From positions 49,842,786 through 49,906,785 of the forward strand of contig OY755046.1 of the NCBI GenBank assembly GCA_963576565.1: a stretch of 64,000 nucleotides of DNA, written 5' to 3'. Position 1 is the stretch's first letter; every line of letters begins with the position of its first letter. The notes beneath the pieces were generated by a model. That model ran no database searches. It saw nothing but the letters and a program-made list of their open reading frames with translations, and was not told the origin of the DNA. Made by a program: the position numbers and the translations under genes. The DNA is from Aspidapion aeneum (Eukaryota > Arthropoda > Insecta > Coleoptera > Brentidae). Positions 53,645 to 64,000 of the stretch are shown here, one piece after another.

Positions 53645-55860
53645 GTTCAATTTAATTCAATTCAATTCATTTATTAGTCAACGATTTACAGTGTAAATAT
53701 GGACATTGTCAAAATATTAAAACTAATTACAACAAATTAAAACGATTTCATTACAAAAAAAAAACTTCACCAAAATTGAAGATTGAACACGGCAAAAAAA
53801 ATTGTCTTAGATCAAAGCAAACTGCTTTAAAGCAAAATAATTTGTGCATTCCTATTCACCAAGAGAATATTTGCTTGATATAGCACAAAAAATGCCCTGC
53901 CCTTTATTTTAATGTGAAACAGAAATTGTTTTATTATAAATTGGAACTGAATTATTACTTATATGAAGACAATTTGCTTTGTTACAAAATGGAGTATACT
54001 AAATCAAAACAATTAAAGAAGAAAAATAAGGTCTCATTTCAACATAAAACGCTGTGTTGAACCAAAAAAAAATATTTTAATTCAAAACAAACTGCCTTAA
54101 AGTAAATCAATTTATTGAAGAAAAGAACGTGTTTTCGTTGTAGACAAAATTTTTTACCGTGAAGAAAATGCCTAATAATCATAACCACGTGGTTTTAATT
54201 CATTACATTTTTATGGAAATTAGTTTTTCTAAAAAAGCTTTCCCTAAAAACAAGATACAATAAGATAAAAAATTAATTATGCTAACATACCTAGTAGTGC
54301 GCTAAAATATTTGATTGGCTCTAAAAAAAAAATATAAATATAGATTGTAAACACAATTCAACCCAATTTATTGCAATATTCTAAAATCCTAAAGACGTAC
54401 ATTAACTAATATCATTAAAATAATCACCAACCGAATACGGGTACTAGATTCCATTTTGTATATTTACTATTATATCTAAAATTTAAGATTGCAGTTTGAA
54501 TGCATTCAGACAGCCTGCATAAACCTATTCTATTCAAAAAGTACGATTTTGTTCCAAAATACTTGTCCGCCATACCTAGAGAAAGGCTGGAATTTAAAGA
54601 AAGTAGCTTTATATTAAGATTTAATTTGGAGAGCGCATCTGTAACTCTAACTATCATTTTATTATATAACAGAGGTTGATTACCTTGTGAAGGTGTTGTA
54701 CAGACAAGTAAGTTAGTATGAAAGCAACTATTCGCTAAACTACAAATTTTTTACGCGTCACATTTTTACATTTAGGACCAATTAAAAGTATCACATAGTC
54801 ACAACTGGTAAAGCTAGATATATAACTATCAATTTTGTCAATAACATTGTCAAAGTTAGCATCTGGTTTGCACAAAACTTGCACAGAAAATGTTTTATTT
54901 AAAGATTGTTGCAAGCTGTGGTGTAAAAACTTACCAAAAGTATCCGTCAAAACAAGAACTTTTGATTTTTCTAAAGGTGGATCAGAATTTGTCTCTTTTA
55001 GTTGGATTGAAGATCTGGTTTCAGGCTTTTGCAGACTCTCAATTTCGTCTTGCAGTTTGCCAATTTCGATAAAATAGTTTTGATTGTCAGCCTCCAAACT
55101 CTCCACAGACATCAAAAGATTATGGTTTTTAGTTTCTAGCTCAGTTAGATCTGACCTTGCTACCAAAATTTCACCATTTTTTTCCTCCAACACCTCTACA
55201 AGCTTTATGTTTATTAAATCAATCTGCAATTGTAAGTTTTTATTTAATTTCTGTATATTTATTATTTCTTCAGATTTCTGGATACTATTATTTGATTCAT
55301 TCTGTGTGTCGTTCCCACAAGAGGTGTTAAAAAATAGGTTTGTGTAGAAATAGCACCAGTAGGGATCTGCGTTCGAATTTCTGCGTAGCTATGGTTTTCC
55401 CTGTTCTGTGTTTGTGTATATACATTTAGTAACTTTGGAACCGCTTGTTTATTTGACTTTAATTTTTGCTCTTCGAGAAGTAGTCGCAGATTTGCTATTT
55501 CCTTTTCTTGGCATTCTATTTGTGTTACGAAACTTTCCTCCGATCTGTATGCTTCGTCTGCAAATGATGCTGAACTTCTTTTTAAGGTATCTATGTATTA
55601 TGTTCTTTCCTTTAATTCCTGATTTAAATCTTGAATAGTTGATTTTAAAATGTCAAAGACTTCAGGTTCATTATCTGTTTCTGAATTTATGCAGAGTTGT
55701 GAGCAAAGAATAAACCAATCTCTCACCACCTCAAACTTTTTGCGAGACCAGCAACTTTTATGGACAGTATTTTTACAAACAATACAAAAATATGAAGTTA
55801 TTTCGTGACTTTTACAACATCTAAACGATGACATTTTTAAGCACAACAACTAAACAATTT
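53645..55860 (-). pseudogene. CR1-like LINE with ORF1 only (PHD, coiled coil, esterase-like)
   Basis: Minus-strand ORF1 starts near 55849 (MLCLKMSSFRCCKS). It begins with a cysteine/histidine cluster (CCKSHEITSYFC-VC-H-SCW) that fits a PHD-type zinc finger. A long coiled coil follows (QIECQEKEIANLRLLLEEQK; VARSDLTELETKNHNLLMS). A GDSL/SGNH-esterase-like region comes next: VLVLTDTFGKFLHHSL, KPDANFDNVIDKIDSYIS, CDYVILLIG, and a C-terminal HLNR-like FLNRIGL. It ends at 54424, about 475 codons. It is broken by one stop (about 55597) and frameshifts near 55335 and 54750. A ~780-base 3' UTR ends in repeated GAATT (53650-53665). No ORF2 (endonuclease/RT) is present. PHD plus esterase ORF1 is characteristic of CR1-group LINEs. 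Confidence 0.65.
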
Positions 55861-56898
55861 ACCTATTTATATATTAAAGACGTTAATAACTTAAATTTCA
55901 AAAATCTAAAATAAATTTTTGACAGTTTTATTTTTTTAAATTTTAACCAAATTAGAATCCTCTGTAAATTTCAGGCTGTGTCTGACCCTGTTTGTTATTT
56001 ATATGTGTACCAAGGATTTGTATATAGCGCGCACAACTGTTATAAGCGGGTACTACCGAAAGCCTAGTCACTCGCGCGCGATGGAATCAATGGGTACCAC
56101 GGATGATATTCGTACGCTACTTTCGAGATTGAAATTCGCGCGTTTGTGATAGAATCGACACTTTTTTGTTTATGTTTGCTTTGATAAACCGTAAAATAAC
56201 AAACATTTGATTAAATATTCATGTAAGAACACCAACAATAATCAAAATGTTTTTTTTGCCACTTGTGATGTAGTACTGATAATTTTCAAAATTTATTAAC
56301 ACATAAAATAACACTAAACTTTACAAACGATACATGTGAGGTTATCACCAGAGCCGACTGTAATAATCAGTGATCGATTGTAATAAATTATAGACATCAA
56401 ATATAGGTAATACTTTTTAAACTAAAAATTAAGATTAATTAATAACATAATACATATTTATTATATACTTTTAGGCTGGTTTTTTCTTATACTGGGGGAC
56501 TGAAGCTATCTCACAGATTAATTTTAAGAAATGTGAAATTTAGTACCCGTGAATTTAAAAATCAAAAAAGATCAACGCTGATTAGCGTTTTTACCCGCCA
56601 TCACACAAGTAAGCGTCACTCAGCGGGATTTTTGAGCCAAATCATACTTACAAACGTGAAATTTAGTACCCGTGAATTTAAAAACAAGTTTTTTGATCTG
56701 GCCTGAAAGACAGATGTCGTAGGTCACGGATGGTTTGTTTTTTTTTATTTGCAATCGGTCTTTTCATTGATCGATATATATAGCAATTATTTTCGCCTGC
56801 TCTTGTTCTAGTTTCTCTCGTATCTCGGTAGATGGCGCTTCTTGCGAGAGTTTTCTCACTATTTGGATGGGATTAGAGACAAAACCGTCTAATTAACT
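55861..56898. other. No gene; 29-bp direct repeat at 56533 and 56657
   Basis: GTGAAATTTAGTACCCGTGA followed by ATTTAAAAA occurs at about 56534-56562 and 56658-56686, identical, 124 bases apart. A GC-richer patch with GCGCGC motifs lies at 56030-56150. No coding similarity. Confidence 0.5.
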
Positions 56899-57075
56899 TC
56901 ACAAGGGTGTTACATTGACCAAGCAGTGTTCTAAGGAGTCCCATAAGAATAAAACAGTTAACTGTAAACACTTATCAGGTGTCCATTAGATTTTGGACCC
57001 CCGTGAGGTTAAGCTTTTAAGTTATTCACGGAAAATAAAAGAAACAAACACTCCTTTTTACCCGATTAGCCACGA
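56899..57075. repeat. Inverted repeat, right member (partner 51331-51515)
   Basis: Reverse complement of 51331-51515, with AAACAGTTAACTGT, TGTCCATTAGATTTTGGACC and TTAGCCACGAAAC at its inner and outer parts. The TTAGCCACGAAA phrase also occurs in the centre of the foldback at 51619-52011, suggesting related families. Confidence 0.65.
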
Positions 57076-57859
57076 AACTTGTTTGATTATTCATATTAAG
57101 ATTTTCTAGTGTTTTGGATGAGATACGAGGTACTTTTGTAATCGTTTATCATAAAACTATTTTTTTTGGCTTTCCAAAGCCGTTTGTTTTATTACATTTA
57201 TTTATCCTAAAACTTATTACCAAATAAAATACGTGCAAATTTTTAGGGCTTTGAAAATTTACCTTCTCGTAGAAAATATTAATCTGAAAATAGGAGCGAC
57301 ATTTTGAAACGCTTAAAATTTTGACAACAATAACAGCTGTTGTAGTAGTGTTTAACAAACACAACAACTACACTACGGGCCAATCTTCTCAGAGTTTTTA
57401 GAACACATTGAAAAAGTCAAAATATAAAAACCTAAAATTTAAATTTTAGGCTTATTTTATATAGCAAGTCTAGTATGAGATTTTAATTTTCGTAGGCCAT
57501 AGTCCATTGATTTAACCTTACAAAGTTTTACGAAATCGGAAATCGCGAATACATAATTATAAATTGAATAGGGGCCTTAATTGAAAAGATAATTGATTTA
57601 CCCTCTTAAAATTACTGACTCGCAGAATTAGTGGGTAGTCATTTTATATTATAATTATTATAATAAAATCTGTTTTTCCAAATTCCGCAGCTTTTCATTT
57701 ACAATTTTCAACAGGACCATCTTTCAAAAGAACGGGCCGTCATTATGCACCATCGTGACGTCATAACTGTTAAGCAGTCGCAGCTGATTTGTGTTATTCT
57801 CGCGCTACAACTATAACCCAGGTGGCAAGGTGGCGTTTTTATAACGGCAAAAAATGGTC

Positions 57860-57860
<1 letters not shown>
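57076..57860. other. No gene; TGACGTCA at 57756-57763
   Basis: A TATAATTATTATAATA-type palindrome is at 57645-57665. AAGAACGGGCCGTC...GTGACGTCATAAC near 57728-57767 resembles the segment at 34690-34730. Otherwise unremarkable. Confidence 0.4.

Positions 57861-57916
<56 letters not shown>
57861..57916. repeat. (TA)n microsatellite
   Basis: About 28 uninterrupted TA dinucleotides. It can form hairpins or cruciforms and is prone to length variation. Confidence 0.95.
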
Positions 57917-57918
<2 letters not shown>

Positions 57919-59133
57919 ATGCACGCGCCGTTGTCACCTCAGCGTTAAGGATATGACGACCTGACCTCACCTATTTCTAGTGGTGTTACCACATATATAG
58001 GTACATATATGAGATGAGCGGAACTTCCTTTACCAGAATTTCAAAAGAGGGGTAAAGATTTTTTTTTTAATATTTGATAAATACGTGGAATACGTTCGGA
58101 CCTCAGGCCAATATTCAACCTTTGGATATGTGCTATGTCCTGCCACCTCAGGCACTGTTGCCGGTTTTATTGAGGTGATGTGATAGTTAAGTGATAGTGA
58201 TAGTTAAGTGATTTAAGAATTGGCTATGTTGGCGCAAATTAAGTAAAAAAGTCGCATCCTTATTCTTTCAAATTCGAATAAAACCCTAGTAATATGACAT
58301 TTGCTTTTTTTGCTAAATCCGTTTTGGTTCAAACTTACGGGGGTATTTTTAAGTAAAAAACTGGAAATAGTAAAGTATCTTTTTAACATGTTTGTTGACT
58401 CATGTTTTTAATTTAAAATTGGCTAAGTAAGTTAGTCAAAGATTTATCATTATTAAAAACCGGATTTTCTTAATAAAAATTTTTTTAAATCCGAGGCGTT
58501 TTTAAAAGTTTTTAAATTGACACACATATCTATAAAAAGTTCTTTGCCACCACAAAAAGAATTACTTATAAATTGCTGCCCTTCATACCTACACAACGGT
58601 AAATGTTGGCTTCAATTTTCTTTTATTTATAACACTTTTTTTGGACATCGTATTTTATAGTCGGAGCAAATTAGGCGTAAAAATGACGACTAGATGAACA
58701 AATTTATAAGGATGTGACATTTTGTTTGTGAACTCCTAGTAGGAAACCTAAGGTGCAAAACCGAGGAAAAAATGTCAAAAATAATAACCAAAAAATAGAA
58801 AATCATTGTCAGGCTTTGCTTCCTATAAAGCTTGCATTTACGATAGGTGTCCTTAAGGAAACCCCCTCTACCCTAGGATTAACCTCCTCACCAAACTGAA
58901 CCTCACGACGATTTTCTGCGTTTATCTCACAAACCGTAACTATTTATATTCTTCATCAAATTTCTTATCTATGATTCAAGTTTCAATATTTATTCCACAC
59001 ATTTTAAATGCAAATACAGAAATTCTAACATTTTTATAATAAATTTTTTAATTCTTTTATTAGTGCTGAAAGCGAAAAATTTAATCCTGTAGTGCTTTTA
59101 CCTACAAACAAAAGATAGAATATAAGAAAAAAA
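57917..59133. other. No gene seen
   Basis: GTCACCTCAGCG near 57930 is echoed by AGGTGACA-CG motifs near 61920-61955; significance unknown. No coding similarity. Confidence 0.4.
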
Positions 59134-59875
59134 CTCTGCCAATATATGGGCCCCTAAGCTCACACTAGGTACTGTAGTTATAGTGTACGTGTGAGCTAAT
59201 ATAACTAAAAACTGAAATATATTTTATTCAACTCCAGACTAAATTACCTTTTGTTTGATACCACACAAGCCATGTTTTGACGCAAACTCAAATTTTTGAA
59301 ATCTACCCCCACCCTTAAAAAAAACAAAAACTAAAATGTATTTTGTTAAACTCCGGACTCAAGTACCTTTCGTTTGATATCACACACGCCATATTTTTAC
59401 TTAAACTCTAATTTTTAAAATATACCCCCACCCTTTTTTTAAAATAAATTAAAATGTATTTTGTTTAACTGCAGACTCAATTACCTTTCGTTTGATATCA
59501 CACACGCCATATTTTCACATAAACTCTAATTTTTGAAATCTACCCCCACCCTTTTATTTGGTTTGTGTTCAGTGGATTTTGTTTATTTTTAAATGGGACT
59601 ATCTCGACCCAAGACCCAGCCTAGGTACCAAATTTTATTAAAATCGGCCAAGCGGTTTTTGAGTTATGCGCGTTGGTCGTTACAGACATACAGACAGACA
59701 GACATACAGACAGACAGACAGACAGACAGACAGACGGCGCAACAAAAAAGTTTCAAAATCATCTGAAACGCAAAGATATATAAAAATTTTTGAAATCGGA
59801 GCAACTTTTTTTTTCTCGAAAAAATTAGGATCACCATAGCTCACACTACTATAGTATAGTATATATGTGAGCTAA
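59134..59875 (+). mobile_element. Hairpin-ended non-autonomous element, copy 3
   Basis: Same order and orientation as 4475-5205: CTCTGCC start, AGCTCACAC/GTGTGAGCT hairpin (59157-59197), three ~123-bp tandem units (59205-59560), the CGGTTTTTGAGTTATGCGCG block, and a longer CAGA microsatellite (59690-59735). The second hairpin is at 59838-59873 and the end is GAGCTAA. In the last hairpin one arm has ATGTGAGCT instead of GTGTGAGCT. Similarity to copy 1 is high, suggesting fairly recent spread. No coding capacity. Confidence 0.85.
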
Positions 59876-62510
59876 AATTAATTAACTAAAAATAGCTTAT
59901 TAAAATTTTAAAAACTTTAAGCACATTGACTAAGTAACTACTGTTTATTACTTTTCCTGTTAAAAACAAACTCTTTACATATACTATAAATAAAGAAATA
60001 AATCTTTATTATTTTTTACAGACACATACACACACACGACACACATGCATTCACATAAACCCATATGCTATAGGTATAGGTACAGGTCAAATTACTTTGA
60101 TAACTAGTGGACAGTGGTTTAATTATATAATAGATGCTTATGTACAGTAGGTCCGTAAAGTCTTGAATCACCCATTATTGCTGATTTAGAGACCGTTGAT
60201 TGGATGACATGTTTGTTATTAAATAAATGACGTACTTCATGATTACTTTTAACTTTATTTGACCAATCAGGGTGCTAAAAAAAACTTATTTCATACAAAT
60301 GTCTTTTATTAAGTGTTTAGGTATGGAGATACCTTAACAAAAATGTACCACATTTGTAATGACCTATCAAAGCCAAATGTGAAAAAATATACCGGGTGTC
60401 CTATTTAAAGAAACATAAGTTTATGTCATAGCTTTTTCTGGAACATCCTGTATAATTAACCATAGCCTTTTCTAACTCGTATTTTAAATCTTTATTTGAT
60501 ATCCAAGCTTTTTTCTAAAAAGCTTACAACTTTTTTAAAAAATTCGTGATTCTACACTTTAGGGACACACTGGATAAGTAGGCCTAATAAAGGGTTTTAA
60601 AAAAATAGAAAGATTAAAATCGGAAAATACAAACTCTTTTTATTTTTTGACAAATGATTTAAAACATAGCATCTTTATTGCTTTAGTAAATTCATTATAA
60701 ATCTTTGCCCCAAGCTCCTTTGTGTATGGGATAGGTTTGAATAAAACATAAAATAATACGGATTTTTTTTTGTGATCTTTAAAAATAGTCCCATAATTGG
60801 GACGTCAATAGAGTTTTCTACAATAAACTTTATTACGCATTTTCTCTAAAGTACTTAGTATTTAGAAAATTGGATAAAACCTAATTATTTCAGTTTATTT
60901 TGCTTATAATATAGAAAGAAATATATGGAGGGGATATCTTTAACACATTGTGGTTTGTATCCTAGCAAGAATATTACACATGCAACTAATTGATACTTTT
61001 TGTAGGATGTCTATCAATCTTTGTTTAATGTCATTACAATCATTCTCAAAAATGAGTCGTTTTTAAGTTAAAGGCCACCAAAAAAAGGAAATTGTGCAAA
61101 TTCAAAAATGAAGACCAAGTGGTTGATATCATACCTCGAAAACTATTACTCTAACAAAAACACTTTTTAGCATTTTCGTATAAAATTTAGTTTCAAACTC
61201 TTTTACAAACACCAAGGGATTTTAGAAAAACAGAATTTGTGCGCCATTTTTTTAAAAAAACTTCCTTGAATATTATGGACAGTCAACCCTATAATTGTGC
61301 CAAATTTCGGACCTTCTGCACCAAAACCGCATTTTATGTCTCTAATGATTAAACTACTTAACTAATTTTAAGTCTAAAGCCCATAGCACAGGGTTGAATA
61401 GCTGTCGCAAATATTTAATGTATTACAAAAGCAATCAATCAACCGTCGAAAACTACCAGAATAATCAAAGAAATGTAAGTGGACTAACAAAATTAGTTCA
61501 ATTGTTTCAATAGATAAAAAATACCATAATAATCGTCTACAAAGCCCCTTCTAAAATATCAGACCCGAGACGTTTCCGAGAATTCGATTAAACATTCCAA
61601 GGGTAAAAAGCAGGTAATATCTGAAATTACATACAAAACCCGTCTCTAAAATCTAAACCACAAGGTTGCCAAATTTCTGAGGTCGCTGCGACGCCGTCTT
61701 AACACGCAAAATACCTTTTATACCACCGAGGTGACTTAGTAGACCGTTTAGTTTCAGTAAAAGCGCCGCTAGCGCCACCGGTAGATACGTGAACTACACG
61801 GCCAAAAAGTAGCTATATATACCATTTTGTGACCTCAGAACAAAATTTTGCACACAGCTTGCTGAATGTGTCAGGAGTCATCCCTGAAATTTTTATTGAA
61901 AAACGTTGACACCTCAAAAAAGTGAGGTGACAACGTTATATATGAGGTGACAGCGTAGTTTATATACTTTATTTTGAGGTGGCTACGTACGTATACCTAT
62001 TTAAAATTTGCTAATTTTCGGAATTTCAATCGTCAATATCTCGAAAACTAACAAAGATAGAGCAATAGTGTTACATATATCTGTAAAGCTAATTTTTTGC
62101 TTAACTTAAAAATACAAAAATATATAGGGTGTTCCCTTTAAAAAAATTGATCTGATTGTCGCCCCCTGTATATTATCACCTATAAAAAAATACTAATGGT
62201 GGGCCTAAAGTGGCCATCATTTACCAAACCGAACAGTTTTTATTTGAACTTTCTACTCCCAATAATAACCGAGTTATAGCGATCTTGCAATTATAAAAAA
62301 ATCACCCTGTACCTAAGCCAAATATTGCCACCTTAAGAAAATAATTTTTTTCGTTTCGACATTTTTAGCTAGATTAATTTGTAATTTAGGGAAATCATTC
62401 TACTGCATGTTTTCTTAATAGGAAGGTCACTTATTTTTAATTTTATTATTAATTTTTAGAGGGTTTTAAAAACCATCGTAAAATGACAATATTTGGAACA
62501 TCTGTCCCAG

Positions 62511-62534
62511 GTATGTATGTATGTATGTATGTAT
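62511..62534 (+). repeat. (GTAT)n microsatellite
   Basis: Six GTAT units in a row. Confidence 0.9.
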
Positions 62535-62611
62535 TATAAAGTGGTGGCAGGCCCTACCTTAATGCACTGCGACCACATATGGGTCTATTGTGCCCACGGA
62601 CCAACTAAGTT

Positions 62612-62613
<2 letters not shown>

Positions 62614-62643
<30 letters not shown>
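62614..62643. repeat. (TA)n microsatellite
   Basis: About fifteen AT dinucleotides. Frames crossing it translate as alternating isoleucine and tyrosine and are artefacts. Confidence 0.9.
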
Positions 62644-62645
<2 letters not shown>

Positions 62646-62855
62646 ATCAAAAGTTCATGCTGTGTGTTTTTTTGCACAGCGCTTTGTAAATTTTTTGCGG
62701 TTGCCTACTTTAGAATCTGGTAAATATTTGAAAGCTACATTAAAGAGGAACTGCGGTTTTAACAAACATTTAAGTGGCCTATGGTATACCTAAATACGTT
62801 AGAGCCTAAATATGGGGCATACCCATGTATTCTCACACGCGATGCTTGAAGCCAG

Positions 62856-63366
62856 GACCCCTATTTAACTCTTAATGTTCCTTTTTCGGGTAGACAGAAT
62901 TTCGGTTACTACGCATGCGTTAGTTTTGATGTTTTTGGAACATACTCCGATACGTCACTAGATTATTTGACAGATGTCAAAATTTTAGGGTTATGTCTAT
63001 TATTTTTTTTTAACTACTTGACTGGGTAAAAATTTAGTGATTTAGATTTATTGTGTTATTACGTGTATTTTTTTTATAATTTGTTAATAAAGTTAAGTGT
63101 GGTTTATACATGCCATTAAACACTCTTCATGCTGTCCAGAATAAATCTGCACAATTAGTTTTAGAAAAACTACAATTAATCCGTAATTTGATAAATTTTC
63201 ACCCGATCAACTAGTTTTTAGAAAAAAATAATAGAAATAATAAGAGTGACGTAACGGAGTACTGAGCTTTAATAAGTGTTCCAAAACAACCAAAACTGAC
63301 GCATGCGCAGTAACCAAAGTCCTGTCCACCCGAAAAAGGAACATTAAGAATTAAATAGCGGTCCTT
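62856..63366. mobile_element. ~510-bp long-TIR element
   Basis: AGGACCCCTATTTAACTCTT, AATGTTCCTTTTTCGGGT, ACGCATGCGT and TTTTTGGAACA on the left are mirrored on the right, over about 110 bases with roughly 85% identity. Symmetry ends at CGTCACT/AGTGACG. The centre is AT-rich and non-coding. Target duplication is not obvious. Confidence 0.8.
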
Positions 63367-63369
63367 GTA

Positions 63370-64000
63370 TTCGCCAGGTGTGACGTCATAAATCCAATAT
63401 CATAGTTTTTTTCTGGTTTTTTACAAAGTTTGGCTTATAAATTTTGCTAAATTGGTTTTACAGAAAAAACTGTAATAACGTTTTTGTTTACAAGAGAATA
63501 CCAATTAATATAGGAAAGAAGTTAGCTTTATATCTTCAAAATATACAAAGATATAAAAAGTTACTATTTTTTAATATTTGTAAAATATTTGATATCTTTC
63601 CATCTTTTTTCACCGTATTAATTTTTTACAGTTTTTCTCTAACAATTTTGCGAAAGTCATAAGCCAAAGTTTGTAAAAAATAATGAGATTGTCGCTATTT
63701 TAGATTTATCATATGGGCCCTCCTACTCAAATTTGAGGCAAACAATCGGCGACTTAATTTTAAAAGATCCATCACCAATCGATCAAGGATAATCTTAAAC
63801 TTGCTCAATCTTGAATTTTTTCAATTTTTTAATATTTAAATTATTAAAGCTCATTAAAACGTCTTTTGAATTGACATGGAAAAGATTTGGATTTATGACG
63901 TCACCCAGGTGCTCTTGCTCAAATTTGAGGCAAACACCCGACGACCTAATATTGAGTGATTAATAACCAATCGATTTGGGGTTAGCTAAAACTTCTTCCT
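63370..64000. repeat. TGACGTCATAAATCC repeat units, partly inverted, run off right edge
   Basis: A forward unit at 63381 (TGACGTCATAAATCCAA, then ACAAAGTTTGGCTTATAA) is followed by an inverted unit (TTATGACTTTCG... mirrored by CATAAGCCAAAGTTTGTAAA at 63658). A further inverted unit contains GGATTTATGACGTCACC at 63889-63905. CTCAAATTTGAGGCAAAC occurs at 63726 and 63918. Same family as 31520-32095, in which GCCTCAAATTT appears inverted. Non-coding. Confidence 0.65.

Larger units (their letters stand above)
59876..62855. other. No gene; scattered GGGTGTCC-type MITE-end motifs and simple repeats
   Basis: A CACACACAC run lies at 60023-60045. TATACCGGGTGTCC at 60390 and GGAACATCCTGTATA at 60440 form a small inverted pair. 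ATATAGGGTGTTCCC at 62122 and AATCACCCTGTAC at 62288-62300 form another. These look like ends of decayed TA-target MITEs. No coding similarity is visible in the remaining AT-rich sequence. Confidence 0.4.

Noticed and set aside
60390..60455. A complete 65-bp MITE
   Set aside because: The GGGTGTCC and GGAACATCC ends are imperfectly inverted and too short to separate from chance without other copies.

Overview
This window looks like intergenic, repeat-dominated DNA from an arthropod, most likely an insect. A beetle is plausible, but that is a weak impression. The DNA is AT-rich, and no complete host gene, rRNA or operon is visible. Almost every open frame over 60 codons is either a piece of a decayed transposon or a chance frame. 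The recognisable content is mobile DNA: mariner, pogo-like, piggyBac-like and hAT-like DNA elements, several long-TIR MITEs, non-LTR retrotransposons (RTE-like, jockey-like, R1-like and a CR1-like ORF1), Penelope-like elements, and foldback or palindromic elements of uncertain class. One tRNA-like locus with a Pol III terminator is present.

Layout. 1-9 kb: a mariner remnant on the minus strand, the first copy of a hairpin-ended element (4475-5205), and a TIR-bounded element carrying a broken THAP-domain exon (6959-8368). 9-23 kb: two MITEs, an R1-like RNase H fragment with a 114-bp internal duplication, two 5'-truncated copies of one RTE-like family, a jockey 3' end and a GC-richer foldback near 17.8-18.1 kb. 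23-28 kb: a nested stack. An outer TIR element was hit by a jockey-like LINE and also by a 1.24-kb palindrome-of-palindromes (26120-27355) with its own 8-bp target duplication. 28-35 kb: a hAT-type MITE, the tRNA-like gene, a TGACGTCA-containing repeat and a piggyBac-like element (32765-34255) interrupted by the second hairpin-ended element. 35-46 kb: a second RTE family, a perfect 153-bp tandem duplication, two copies of a ~720-bp long-TIR element, two more copies of the first RTE-like family with clear target duplications, and a foldback element whose inverted arms are 15-16-bp minisatellites. 46-64 kb: a second mariner, a pogo-like remnant, a head-to-head pair of Penelope-like GIY-YIG fragments, a partial hairpin-ended element, a foldback MITE, an ORF1-only CR1-like element, the third full hairpin-ended element and two further inverted-repeat structures.

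The signals most worth following are the hairpin-ended family (three full copies plus one partial, in both orientations), the nested palindrome at 26.1-27.4 kb, the minisatellite-armed foldback at 39.1-40.2 kb, the ORF1-only LINE, and the palindrome-rich piggyBac-like element. All calls were made by eye. Boundaries without target-site duplications are approximate to tens of bases.
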